Source: a virus. From it: a stretch of DNA of 30,085 nucleotides. A program made the position numbers and the translations under genes. Positions 22,762 through 30,085 of the stretch are shown here, in pieces. The notes beneath the pieces are model-generated. The model saw nothing but the letters and a program-made list of their open reading frames with translations, did no database searches and was not told the origin of the DNA. Numbering within the stretch: the first letter of the stretch is position 1; every line of letters begins with the position of its first letter. Location of the stretch: the IMG/VR virus record IMGVR_UViG_3300028027_000168, positions 1 to 30,085 of that record; one strand, written 5' to 3'.

Positions 22762-23408
22762 TTGTCTTTTATTATTTCTGAGTAGTTCTTTTCAAATTTA
22801 GTACTTATATTTTGTTTTAATAGAATTAAAAAGATTAAATTATACGGTAATTGTTCAACTTGTTCGTGAGTATAGTTGTATTTTTCTGCTATCATATCAA
22901 TAGTATTGAAATCGCCTAGTTCATTAAAGCTATCAATACCAGCCATTTTTTGCTCTATTGTAATATCAGATTTTAATCGTTCATTATCACGTTCAATTAT
23001 CTTAACTAATCTATTTAATAGATAGCAATAGGATTGAAATACGACCTCACAATTCAATTCTAAACAATCTACACCAGAATACAATTTAATGACCTCATAC
23101 ACGTTGGATATGTCTCTACAAGCTAATATCTTTTTTTCATAACTTTCTTGACCTAAGTCAAAAGGTAACTCAATATTATCTATATAATTACTTTCTTCAA
23201 ACTTAGTAGGGTCATCTTGTAGAAATTCTAAATAAGGAGTTATAATCTCAATATCTAACATCAATATCTCAACCTCATTTAACCCAGTTAATATTTGAAT
23301 AGCTTGAATTTCACTTGAACTTTGAAGTTTTAAATAATCTTTGAATTTAATATCACTCCAGCTAGTGGGTAAATTGAAATCCTTTATTTGCGTTTTAAAC
23401 TTTATCAT
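22758..23408 (-). CDS. Hypothetical protein after terminase, 216 aa (tail assembly chaperone candidate)
   Basis: Acidic and helical, with LPTSWSDIKFKDYLKLQSSS near the start. The middle has ELPFDLGQESYEKKILACRD and the end DFNTIDMIAEKYNYTHEQVE, then QLPYNLIFLILLKQNIS. The overall pattern, short helical repeats with an acidic centre, resembles the tail assembly chaperones that precede tape-measure genes, but here it is four genes away from the tape measure. It overlaps the terminase by ATGA. Function is uncertain. Confidence 0.6.
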   Translation of the reverse strand: MIKFKTQIKDFNLPTSWSDIKFKDYLKLQSSSEIQAIQILTGLNEVEILMLDIEIITPYLEFLQDDPTKFEESNYIDNIELPFDLGQESYEKKILACRDISNVYEVIKLYSGVDCLELNCEVVFQSYCYLLNRLVKIIERDNERLKSDITIEQKMAGIDSFNELGDFNTIDMIAEKYNYTHEQVEQLPYNLIFLILLKQNISTKFEKNYSEIIKDK

Positions 23409-24574
23409 AGTAAACGGCTTCTAGGTGCTTTTGCTTTTGGTTTTGACGTAAAGAAATACCTAATTCCGTCAATTGCGTGGTTAAAATTATCGATAGGTTT
23501 ATTTAGTTTGTTACCTTCACGGTCAACTGCCCACGTATACGCTCGTAATTCTTTGATTATATTCAAACTATTGGAAGTTACATAAAAGTTATTCTCTTGC
23601 ATCCTTTGAATACCGTACATAATACTATCAGCTCCCTTAGTTGCACCGATTATTTTCATACCCAAACTAGAAAGTTCTTGTATTGATTTTGGTTCGGCAC
23701 TATCCGCAATAGTATAAATTGAATTATCAATATTTAAAGACTTAAATTCTCGCCATATTTCGGGGTTAGTCAAACCAGTTCGATAAATACGTTCATCAAA
23801 TATGTATTCGTTATTCCATTGATAAATATCAGTTATTGTCGTAGGGTCGTTAGTATAACCAAAATCCATACCTCTACCTACTAATTTAGCATCTAAAGGT
23901 ATTTTGTCAAGTTGTTTCCAATCTGAAAAAATTACACCCTCTAAATTACCAATTTGACCTAATCCATAAACATTATACCAATTCGCCCAAAATTTTGAGG
24001 TTTTTGATTTTTCCTTAGCTTTTAAAATAAAGTTTAATGCACTTTCAGGACACGCTTCATTATCTAGGTAGTTAACTATTAAGAAGTCGACATCACTATC
24101 ATTCATTAATTCTTTGTGAAACCAAAATTCACTAGTCGGATTCCAATCTAAATAAACGAATTCTTTAGTTCTTGAAGCTAATTCTGTATAAGCGTGGAAT
24201 GTCATATTATTGCACTCGTTCATATAAAGACCGTCACGCCTTGCACCTCTCAATTTAGCATCATTGTCGGCACTGAAAAATTCAATTATGCTACCATTTG
24301 CAAACGTATATTTAAAGTCGGTAGCATTCCACCGTTCATCAAACCATCGATTTGTTTGTACCATTATCTTTTTAAAGTCTTTCATTGCTCCTCTTTTTAA
24401 GTGAGGTATACTTTCTGCAACTACTGAAATCTCTAATAATGGTTTTTTACTTGCTTTATTAATAAGCAAAGGCAGGATACCAAATGTCTTACCCGCACTC
24501 GTTCCGCCTTGAATACCCTTAATAAATTTAGATAATTTAGATATTTTATTAATTACCGTAGTACGAATAAACAT
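23405..24574 (-). CDS. terL: Terminase large subunit
   Basis: 389 aa. The ATPase part has Walker A GGTSAGKT at 23-30, the adaptor/coupling region, and Walker B with catalytic Glu in GLYMNE (Glu-120). The nuclease part has GMDFGY (Asp-237), IADSAEP (Asp-291) and NHAIDGIRY (Asp-369), a plausible RNase H-like metal triad. It powers DNA packaging into proheads and cuts the concatemer. Packaging mode (cos, pac or other) cannot be told from this. It lies two bases after the small terminase gene. Confidence 0.95.
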   Translation of the reverse strand: MFIRTTVINKISKLSKFIKGIQGGTSAGKTFGILPLLINKASKKPLLEISVVAESIPHLKRGAMKDFKKIMVQTNRWFDERWNATDFKYTFANGSIIEFFSADNDAKLRGARRDGLYMNECNNMTFHAYTELASRTKEFVYLDWNPTSEFWFHKELMNDSDVDFLIVNYLDNEACPESALNFILKAKEKSKTSKFWANWYNVYGLGQIGNLEGVIFSDWKQLDKIPLDAKLVGRGMDFGYTNDPTTITDIYQWNNEYIFDERIYRTGLTNPEIWREFKSLNIDNSIYTIADSAEPKSIQELSSLGMKIIGATKGADSIMYGIQRMQENNFYVTSNSLNIIKELRAYTWAVDREGNKLNKPIDNFNHAIDGIRYFFTSKPKAKAPRSRLL

Positions 24575-24576
24575 AT

Positions 24577-24978
24577 TTAATCAATGTCAGGAAACAAAGG
24601 TTGTTCTATTTTAACCTCGTGTTGTTGTTTGTCTATTAAGTTATTTAAACGCTGGGTAATTGATGCATTATATTGACCTACCATACCTCCCTCTATTTGG
24701 TCTTGTCGTATTTCTTCCTTTATACGTGTACAGATAGGTCGATATTCTTCATAAGCATTGTCAGTATTTTCTAAATAATGTTTAATACTTCCTATTTCAT
24801 TATAACAATATACTTTAAAACCTTCAATGGTTAATGGTACTTTTAAAGGTATTGGAACAACTTTACCAGTCTTATCTAATTGATATTGATAACGTGGATT
24901 TTCGTGAATTTTACTTTTATATTTATCAAATAATTCATATAATAATTCAGGAGTTTCTATATATTTTTTTTTGCTCAT
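24577..24978 (-). CDS. terS: Terminase small subunit
   Basis: 133 aa. VPLTIEGFKVYCYNEIGSIK is followed by ICTRIKEEIRQDQIEGGMVG and QYNASITQRLNNLIDKQQHE. The G-x-Y-N-x-S-I-T-Q-R-L pattern is characteristic of small terminase/DNA-packaging proteins of Bacteroidetes and related phages. The N-terminal part should bind the packaging site and the helical C-terminus oligomerise and contact the large subunit. It is followed immediately by terL and overlaps the 70-aa gene by four bases. Confidence 0.82.
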   Translation of the reverse strand: MSKKKYIETPELLYELFDKYKSKIHENPRYQYQLDKTGKVVPIPLKVPLTIEGFKVYCYNEIGSIKHYLENTDNAYEEYRPICTRIKEEIRQDQIEGGMVGQYNASITQRLNNLIDKQQHEVKIEQPLFPDID

Positions 24979-25187
24979 AAAATAAGTGTCATTTGTTTAT
25001 TAAACATTGCATCTACAACTGTACTACAACCGTATCTTTTAACTGCTAAGTCTATAAAGTAAGGTTCTTTTCTTACCCTATAATTTGACTTTACAATAGG
25101 TAAAGGGTCGATCAAAATACCATCTACAAATGTAGCTTTGATATTCCTAATCCTGCAATATTCTTCTAATTTCTCTAATTGTTGCAT
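24975..25187 (-). CDS. Hypothetical protein before terminase, 70 aa
   Basis: MQQLEKLEEYCRIRNIKATF starts a helix followed by a strand-rich part (VDGILIDPLPIVKSNYRVRK), then FIDLAVKRYGCSTVVDAMFN. Two Cys are present but no zinc-site spacing. No family is recognised. It overlaps terS by ATGA and the 32-aa gene upstream by 13 bases. It may be an accessory to packaging. Confidence 0.7.
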   Translation of the reverse strand: MQQLEKLEEYCRIRNIKATFVDGILIDPLPIVKSNYRVRKEPYFIDLAVKRYGCSTVVDAMFNKQMTLIL

Positions 25188-25273
25188 AACCTTTCATAAA
25201 GATAATAATATTTCTCACATCTTATATTTTCGTAAACGATTATTTCAATCCATTCAAAAAGTTCTTTTGTCAT
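25175..25273 (-). CDS. Small hypothetical protein, 32 aa
   Basis: Hand translation from ATG 25273 to TAG 25175 gives MTKELFEWIEIIVYENIRCE followed by KYYYLYERLCNN. Its beginning resembles that of the 36-aa gene at 26151-26261 (MEKELFDFFMWFRENG). It is amphipathic, aromatic-rich and overlaps the 70-aa gene by 13 bases. The leader (AAATACCCAAAATAAA) fits other starts. Length limits confidence. Confidence 0.5.
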   Translation of the reverse strand: MTKELFEWIEIIVYENIRCEKYYYLYERLCNN

Positions 25274-25335
25274 TTTATTTTGGGTATTTATTTATTTTGG
25301 TTGTATATGCGATACGAGTTTCGGGTATATACTAG

Positions 25336-25515
25336 TTATATGCCATTTGACAAAAAGAACTGTTTGAGAAACCAAATATAAGCCATTACCATAGTAGAAG
25401 CGACAATCAATTTAGATACAAAATCGCTAAACTTTTCATAAGATTTATTACTTGCAAAAGGTACAACGGTTCTAATTGTTGCTAAACCAAACATTATTAT
25501 TGTAAATATTAACAT
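25336..25515 (-). CDS. Small two-TM membrane protein, 59 aa
   Basis: Hand translation from ATG 25515 to TAA 25336 gives MLIFTIIMFGLATIRTVVPF, a polar link ASNKSYEKFSDFVSK, a second hydrophobic span LIVASTMVMAYIWFLKQFFL and SNGI. It is the kind of small hairpin-like membrane protein seen for holins and exclusion factors. The leader is A/T-rich as for neighbours. There is no homology-based support. It is about 20 kb from the lysis genes, so it is a second, weaker holin candidate. Confidence 0.58.
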   Translation of the reverse strand: MLIFTIIMFGLATIRTVVPFASNKSYEKFSDFVSKLIVASTMVMAYIWFLKQFFLSNGI

Positions 25516-25615
25516 AATTTATTTTTATTAGTCAAATAACCATTTACTGATTATTAATTGTTTATACTTTATTAATTTCATTTTTATTTACGCAACTACG
25601 CATACACGAGAACCG

Positions 25616-25798
25616 TTATTTTTTTGTTTTGAAGGTAGCGTAATTGTTTACAATGTAGATGACAAATTCACGCATAAAAATACTATCCTTTTCGCTCTTG
25701 TACCATTCAATAGCAACCTTATGAAGGTCGGACAAAGTACCGTGCTTTGTAATTATATTTCTACGATTGGGTAAATCTAAAATGGGCTGTATTAACAT
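25616..25798 (-). CDS. Small hypothetical protein, 60 aa
   Basis: MLIQPILDLPNRRNIITKHG is followed by a helical part DLHKVAIEWYKSEKDSIFMR and EFVIYIVNNYATFKTKK. It is basic, with no membrane segment and no recognised family. It overlaps the upstream gene by seven bases. About 100 bases without a gene follow, containing no recognisable promoter or terminator. Confidence 0.68.
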   Translation of the reverse strand: MLIQPILDLPNRRNIITKHGTLSDLHKVAIEWYKSEKDSIFMREFVIYIVNNYATFKTKK

Positions 25799-26154
25799 AA
25801 TTTATTTTCTTTTAACCATAAATCAATAACTACTTTTGACTTGTTTAAATCACTTTCAAACTCGCCTTTTTTTTCTGATCGTTCTAATCGTTTAACAATG
25901 TCGAATAAATAAGCATTCCAGCCTCGCTCTTTTGCTATTTTGTATAAAGTTCCGTTATCATTGTTATAATGTTTAGGTATATCCGTATTACAATTACTAG
26001 ATATATCAAATGAACTTGTACTCCAATAATCAATTTTACCTATCTCATTATACTCGTCACCAACTAAAACTTGACCTTTGATAATATTGTCATCTTTATA
26101 AGTTACTTGAATAACTAAGTCACTTATTTTATGTTCTGCAATTGTATTTTTCAT
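25792..26154 (-). CDS. Hypothetical protein, 120 aa
   Basis: Begins MKNTIAEHKISDLVIQVTYK and contains VGDEYNEIGKIDYWSTSSFD, GTLYKIAKERGWNAYLFDIV and ERSEKKGEFESDLNKSKVVI. It appears to be an N-terminal beta domain followed by helices. I do not recognise the family. It lies after the 36-aa gene (ATGA overlap) in the post-replication small-gene block. Confidence 0.72.
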   Translation of the reverse strand: MKNTIAEHKISDLVIQVTYKDDNIIKGQVLVGDEYNEIGKIDYWSTSSFDISSNCNTDIPKHYNNDNGTLYKIAKERGWNAYLFDIVKRLERSEKKGEFESDLNKSKVVIDLWLKENKLC

Positions 26155-26261
26155 TTCTTTTCTGTTAAATAAATCTTAATCATTTTTTCAATTGACTTAT
26201 CGATATGTTTTTCTCCATTTTCACGAAACCACATAAAGAAATCAAATAGTTCTTTCTCCAT
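26151..26261 (-). CDS. Small hypothetical protein, 36 aa
   Basis: Hand translation from ATG 26261 to TGA 26151 gives MEKELFDFFMWFRENGEKHI, then DKSIEKMIKIYLTEKK. It links exactly to its neighbours: the MazG-like stop and this start share a base (TAATG), and its stop overlaps the next start (ATGA). The charged amphipathic composition is typical of tiny phage proteins of Bacteroidetes hosts. The function is unknown. Confidence 0.68.
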   Translation of the reverse strand: MEKELFDFFMWFRENGEKHIDKSIEKMIKIYLTEKK

Positions 26262-26554
26262 TATTCCTTGATAAAATTTCCATTTTCCGTACGTCCTTTC
26301 CTATCTTTTATCTCATCATAAGCACTTTCTAAACACTTATCAAAATCGTGTCCCAATTGGTTAGCTAAAATGATTAAAACTATTGCACAGTCTCCAATCG
26401 CATCTATTTGCTCGTACGGATCTTTATCTAATATTGACAATAAAAGTTCATTACTTTCTTCCTGCAACTTGCTATATTGCTTTAAAGCATTCTCGTTGTG
26501 TAAAAGGTCCCTTTCCGAAGCCCACTCTAATACTTTTTCTTTTATATTTTTCAT
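26261..26554 (-). CDS. MazG-like nucleotide pyrophosphohydrolase
   Basis: 97 aa, a single all-helical domain. The MazG signature is visible: EESNE (E32, E33, E36) for the first metal-binding helix, EQIDAIGD (48-55, with Asp-51 and Asp-55) for the second, and SAYDEIKDRKGR (77-88) for the nucleotide-binding end. These enzymes hydrolyse NTPs or modified nucleotides; phage forms may alter nucleotide pools or (p)ppGpp-linked signalling. The gene lies 28 bases after the nuclease gene and directly upstream of the 36-aa gene. Confidence 0.85.
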   Translation of the reverse strand: MKNIKEKVLEWASERDLLHNENALKQYSKLQEESNELLLSILDKDPYEQIDAIGDCAIVLIILANQLGHDFDKCLESAYDEIKDRKGRTENGNFIKE

Positions 26555-26582
26555 CTTATTTAGTTTTGTTGTGCGAATATAG

Positions 26583-26822
26583 TTAAATATCTTTAATAAT
26601 CATAAATTCACAACCATATTTTGTAACTTCTTTTCCTCTGAATAATTGCAAAGGTTTAACAGTGTCGGTTTTTTCTTTACATTCTATGAATAAAGGCTTC
26701 TCATTTTCCTTTAAAGCTAGTAAATCTGAAATACCGTTTTTATTTGTACGTGTCAAATTTATGACAAAATAACCTTGTTTCTCTAGGTCTTTAATAACTT
26801 TTGTTTGTAGTTTGCTAGCCAT
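26583..26822 (-). CDS. VRR-NUC-type nuclease
   Basis: 79 aa, a minimal PD-(D/E)XK-like VRR-NUC domain. NKNGISDLLAL carries the acidic Asp-33, FIECKEK gives Glu-47 and Lys-49 of the E-x-K pair, and LQLFRGKEV (Gln-59) completes the core. Stand-alone phage members are proposed to resolve branched DNA. It follows the SF2 helicase by a one-base overlap, so the two may act together in replication or recombination. Confidence 0.88.
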   Translation of the reverse strand: MASKLQTKVIKDLEKQGYFVINLTRTNKNGISDLLALKENEKPLFIECKEKTDTVKPLQLFRGKEVTKYGCEFMIIKDI

Positions 26823-28027
26823 TATATTAATTTTAAAAATTGTTTTTCTGTGAAATTCTTTTTATTTTTTACCACATTATATATTTTTTCTGTTAAACTA
26901 CCTTTTGGATAAACAAAATAAACATTATTTTCTAATCTATTTATTGTTGTTAAACGATCAATTGACTGAATAAAATTTGTGCCAGAGTATCCAAAATTAT
27001 AGAATATTAAACAATCTGCTGAACTTAAATTAATACCCATTGCCGAGCTATATTGTTGACCTATATATGTTTTATCTGAATTATTAAATTCCTCAATATC
27101 GGTTGTATAGTTTGTAAATATTTCTTTTAATAGTTCAAATTCTGCAATATAATAATAGAAAATAGCTATCTTTTTATATTTGAATTTATCTTTAATATAG
27201 TTTGCCTTTGAATAATCTAAAACTTTAACATTACCACTTTCAAATTTAATCGTTCCATTTTCTAATTGGTGTATTTTCTGCATTAATTTTGCTCCTGTAT
27301 CTGCTAAAATTAACTCATCTTTGCCCTCTATTAATTTATCTTTTTTAAGTCTTTTAATTAATATTTTGTTTATTGGTTTGCAATATAAAACATTGATATT
27401 TACTTTTGATTTAAACCCTGAATTTTCCTGAGTATATTTAATTGTATATTCATCAATAATTGGATTGATTAAATCCATTTTAGCATCTGAATAATCTTTT
27501 ACAACTCCATAACCTAAATGTTTTTCAGTTACGTTTACAAATGTTTTCGACCATTTATAAAAATTACCATATTCTTTAAATGGAGAATAATAAGATACCC
27601 AAAATTGGTGGTAAATTTGTGATCCACTTTCAGTTGACATTGTACCACTTAAAAATATCATAGGTAAATACGAATATTTTAATTTAAATAGTTTAGTACG
27701 ATTACTAGGTTTTGGAAAAGCTCCATTTCCGTGGTGTTCATCTGAAATAATTAAATCAAAGTTACCATCTATTTTATGCAATGATTCAGCATTTATAATA
27801 GTTATATCAAATAAGAAATTAAAGTCGTTATAATCGTCTTGAATTGATTTAATAGCCTTCTTTTTAGTTATAAATAAAACATTTTTAGCATTGAATAACT
27901 TTGCCGTATTTAAAGCCGTTAATGTTTTACCTGTTCTCGGTTGCATATTTAAATAAACTATCTTTTTATTTCTTAATATTTCAACTGCTTTTTCTGATAT
28001 CTCTATTTGATAGTCTCTTAAATTCAT
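26822..28027 (-). CDS. SF2 (DEAD/DEAH-like) helicase
   Basis: 401 aa. LRDYQIEIS (Q-like start), Walker A QPRTGKT at 29-35, DEHH at 96-99 (motif II), SGT at 127-129 (motif III), and a C-terminal part with NLSSADCLIFYNFGYSGTNF then QSIDRL as motif V/VI-like elements. It probably unwinds or remodels DNA in replication or recombination. It is shorter than many relatives, with no extra domains. It overlaps the 119-aa gene by four bases. Confidence 0.88.
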   Translation of the reverse strand: MNLRDYQIEISEKAVEILRNKKIVYLNMQPRTGKTLTALNTAKLFNAKNVLFITKKKAIKSIQDDYNDFNFLFDITIINAESLHKIDGNFDLIISDEHHGNGAFPKPSNRTKLFKLKYSYLPMIFLSGTMSTESGSQIYHQFWVSYYSPFKEYGNFYKWSKTFVNVTEKHLGYGVVKDYSDAKMDLINPIIDEYTIKYTQENSGFKSKVNINVLYCKPINKILIKRLKKDKLIEGKDELILADTGAKLMQKIHQLENGTIKFESGNVKVLDYSKANYIKDKFKYKKIAIFYYYIAEFELLKEIFTNYTTDIEEFNNSDKTYIGQQYSSAMGINLSSADCLIFYNFGYSGTNFIQSIDRLTTINRLENNVYFVYPKGSLTEKIYNVVKNKKNFTEKQFLKLI

Positions 28028-28383
28028 TTAAAATTTTGTTTAAAATAGTTTAATTTTTCCTCTAATAATAAATTATCTCGCTTTAATGTTTGAACTTTAA
28101 TATCTAGTTCAGTAAATTGATATTGAATAAATAACAATCGTTTTAAAGTGTTTTCCGATAGCTTTGTATCTATTCCTTTAGCTTCCTGATTTAAGATAGT
28201 TGCTTCCGTTCTAAATGCTAAATTCTTTAAATAATGAAAAGCCACGTTAACATCAATTTCTGAACGTAAATTATAATTTATTATCTCATCTTTTGACAAA
28301 GTAATATTTTGATTTACTAACTCTTTTTTTATCGAAATAAACGGAGTATTTAATATTACTCCTTTTGGTCTAGTTAATTCCAT
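28024..28383 (-). CDS. Hypothetical protein between helicases, 119 aa
   Basis: MELTRPKGVILNTPFISIKK begins the protein. LKNLAFRTEATILNQEAKGI is followed by a charged helical end (LDIKVQTLKRDNLLLEEKLN) likely to be coiled coil. The proline-rich N-terminus is unlike the rest. No family is recognised. It overlaps both helicase genes (14 bases on one side, four on the other), suggesting a complex partner or loader; this is inference. Confidence 0.7.
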   Translation of the reverse strand: MELTRPKGVILNTPFISIKKELVNQNITLSKDEIINYNLRSEIDVNVAFHYLKNLAFRTEATILNQEAKGIDTKLSENTLKRLLFIQYQFTELDIKVQTLKRDNLLLEEKLNYFKQNFK

Positions 28384-29812
28384 TTTCTTTTTCTATTTGC
28401 GTCCATACATCAAGAGTAGTCGGGTCTACTTTGGTTTTGATTATTTTAAACTTTTTAACTCCACCAGGAGAAACTGTTTCATAATGATAATTAAAGAAAT
28501 CACAATACTTTTTTATTGAACTTGTAACTTTATTTTTAGATAATTTATTACGATCAAATTTATTTACTAATTGATTTTCATAAAAAGTATAAAACCAAGT
28601 TGACTCAATCCATTCATCTGATTTAATTTGATTAATGCAATCAATTAATTCTTTAGTTATCTCAACTTCTAATTTCTTAAATGGTAAAGAAATACTTTCA
28701 TATGACATTAAACCATTTTTAAGATACTTTTTTAAACATTCAATCATATAACAATCAAAACGAGCGTATTCTTCTGCGTCCCAATCATCAAAAAACATAT
28801 GTTTAAAATAGTCTTTAGGTGTGTAATTTGCATTAAAAAAAGAACTTAATTCAACCTCAAACTTTCTAGCATCGTGCGAACCTCCTGTACCTTTTAAAAC
28901 ATAATTAGTAGTAATTAATATTTTTGGGCTATCCTCAACTGGCAATTTAATAGTGTCTTTTCCCTTATAAGTTATTTCTATACCCTCAGTAATTACAGAA
29001 AAAAGATTTATAAATTGAAAGTTTGGTTTAACATCATCAAAAACTAATACTTGACAATCTGTCTTTATTCCTTGATAAGGAAAAGGATCGTTAAATGAAA
29101 ACTTTTTACCGTCTATAGATTGAACTTTTTTTAGTTGTTTAATTGCATTCCAAAATAAACCTTTTCCACTCCTTCCATTTGGCTCGTCTGAAATCATTTC
29201 ATCATTTAAAACAATTGCTTTATTTTCGCTTTTTGATTTATATGAATGAACTAAATAACCAATAACAGTTTGAAAAGTATTATATCTATCTACATTTTCA
29301 CCACTAATTTTCCAAATAAATTCCCTATACTTACTTTGATGATGATCACTTTCGATATAATCTCTTTTTATAACCTGATCCTTCCATATACTTAAACCAA
29401 AATCGCTATAAGGTTTTAATTTTTGAGTATCTTTTTTAACTTCAACAACTCCATTTTCATAGAATAAATAACAAGTATCTTTTTTATCTCTAAGTAATGA
29501 AATTTCTTTACTTTGTATCATAGATAAAAAATCACGTTTAAAGATATTAGTTTTTGAAGTCATCAAATTATAAACAGGTTTACTTTGTATTTCATTCTCA
29601 ACGTAATTTAATACAAAATCTTTAACCTCAAAATCATCTTTTATCTCTAAAAATATATCATTTTTTTTAATAATATTAAATGAACTTTGATCGTTTGGTT
29701 TACATTTAAAAAAGTTGTTTACTTCTAAAAATCTTTTAAAATTATAATTATCTAATGATAATTTACCGTCTTGACTTGCCGTGTAAAATGGCTCTAAATT
29801 GTTTTCATTCAT
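28370..29812 (-). CDS. SF3-type replicative helicase (D5-like)
   Basis: 480 aa. The ATPase core lies at about 195-330: Walker A NGRSGKG (212-218), Walker B VLVFDD (255-260), sensor 1 ILITTN (298-303), and an Arg finger in GGSHDARKFEVELS (Arg-316). This is the pattern of phage/virus SF3 helicases such as D5. The first 190 residues have no clear PrimPol or TOPRIM motif, so a primase activity is not shown. The C-terminal part (about 370-480) may be a DNA-binding winged domain. It overlaps the HTH gene by ATGA, linking the regulator and helicase. Confidence 0.88.
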   Translation of the reverse strand: MNENNLEPFYTASQDGKLSLDNYNFKRFLEVNNFFKCKPNDQSSFNIIKKNDIFLEIKDDFEVKDFVLNYVENEIQSKPVYNLMTSKTNIFKRDFLSMIQSKEISLLRDKKDTCYLFYENGVVEVKKDTQKLKPYSDFGLSIWKDQVIKRDYIESDHHQSKYREFIWKISGENVDRYNTFQTVIGYLVHSYKSKSENKAIVLNDEMISDEPNGRSGKGLFWNAIKQLKKVQSIDGKKFSFNDPFPYQGIKTDCQVLVFDDVKPNFQFINLFSVITEGIEITYKGKDTIKLPVEDSPKILITTNYVLKGTGGSHDARKFEVELSSFFNANYTPKDYFKHMFFDDWDAEEYARFDCYMIECLKKYLKNGLMSYESISLPFKKLEVEITKELIDCINQIKSDEWIESTWFYTFYENQLVNKFDRNKLSKNKVTSSIKKYCDFFNYHYETVSPGGVKKFKIIKTKVDPTTLDVWTQIEKENGIN

Positions 29813-30085
29813 ATGTTTTCTGCTAAAATATTATTTACTAATTTGCTTGTAACTTCAAAATCAAATCCGTTATAACTAAATTTAGTTCCTTCTTCTAACT
29901 CAATATTAGATATAAAAGTTTCTGATACTTGATCATTTTCAAAAACTAAATGATAATTAAATTTATATTTATCTATTATAAAATCATATTTAATAATTAA
30001 ACTTCTTTTATTAAAACATCTATAATCATTCTTATATAAATCACCTAATCTTTTACTAAAAACAACTTTATTAATTATTTTAGAT
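29809..30085 (-). CDS. HTH protein, C-terminal part (continues from 1-77)
   Basis: The frame is open from the right edge to TGA at 29809-29811, about 92 codons. It reads SKIINKVVFSKRLGDLYKND near the edge and ends VTSKLVNNILAENI. No start is visible because the gene continues at base 1 on the minus strand: joining the ends keeps the frame and gives a 117-aa protein with an intact HTH (TKEVARILGCTPRN-I-SKIINK). The rest, KYDFIIDKYKFNYHLVFEND onward, is a beta-rich domain of unknown family. It overlaps the SF3 helicase start by ATGA. Confidence 0.75.
   Translation of the reverse strand, partial: SKIINKVVFSKRLGDLYKNDYRCFNKRSLIIKYDFIIDKYKFNYHLVFENDQVSETFISNIELEEGTKFSYNGFDFEVTSKLVNNILAENI

Noticed and set aside
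23388-26586. Other plus-strand open frames (23388-23585, 24194-24400, 25138-25335, 26370-26586)
   Set aside because: All overlap recognised minus-strand genes or hand-found small genes, and two of them overlap each other in different frames.
1-30085. CRISPR arrays, tRNA or rRNA genes, insertion sequences, reverse transcriptase or integrase
   Set aside because: No regular spaced repeats, cloverleaf-like segments, transposase or integrase motifs were noticed on either strand.

Overview
The window looks like the genome of a small tailed phage of a Bacteroidetes (Flavobacteriia-type) host. The pointers are strong AT richness, virtually all coding on the minus strand, A-rich leaders instead of Shine-Dalgarno sites, two promoters of the Bacteroidetes TTG-N19-TAnnTTTG class, and a DUF3127-like ssDNA-binding protein. 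A tape-measure protein and tail genes suggest a siphovirus. No integrase or recognisable repressor is seen, so a virulent lifestyle is likely but not proven. The two window ends join in frame: the gene cut at base 1 continues, read from base 30085 on the minus strand, into the gene cut at the right edge. The result is one coherent 117-aa helix-turn-helix protein, so the 30,085-base window is probably a complete circular or circularly permuted genome opened inside that gene.

Read in the direction of transcription (minus strand, falling coordinates), promoter P1 (4149-4180) starts a recombination block: a small early gene, a RAD52/ERF-like annealing protein, unknown small genes, a DUF3127/SSB-like protein and two copies of a small paralog family. 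A hairpin (1625-1660) and promoter P2 (1568-1597) follow. P2 serves small early genes, a third copy of the paralog family and a protein with a DnaA domain IV-like region. Transcription then crosses the window ends through the HTH gene into replication genes: SF3 helicase, SF2 helicase, VRR-NUC nuclease and a MazG-like protein, followed by several small unknown proteins.

From about 25.2 kb down come small and large terminase, then tail and connector genes, a tape-measure protein, a small HTH protein, a long fibre-like protein, a ClpP-type prohead protease fused to a scaffold-like tail, the major capsid protein, a second likely major virion protein, portal, connector, tail fibre, and an arabinofuranosidase-like/LamG receptor-binding candidate. 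The lysis end has a membrane-anchored GAF-domain protein, a holin candidate and an M15 peptidase endolysin, closed by a terminator at 4206-4237. Nearly all genes abut or overlap by 1-14 bases. Hairpin terminators directly after the capsid gene and the next gene suggest transcript attenuation sets virion-protein stoichiometry.

Several genes shorter than 60 codons were found by hand translation (64-219, 203-328, 902-1063, 2425-2604, 22241-22327, 25175-25273, 25336-25515, 26151-26261). They fill what would otherwise be gaps. Apart from the regulatory regions at 1531-1669 and 4124-4288 there is no stretch above 300 bases without a gene.
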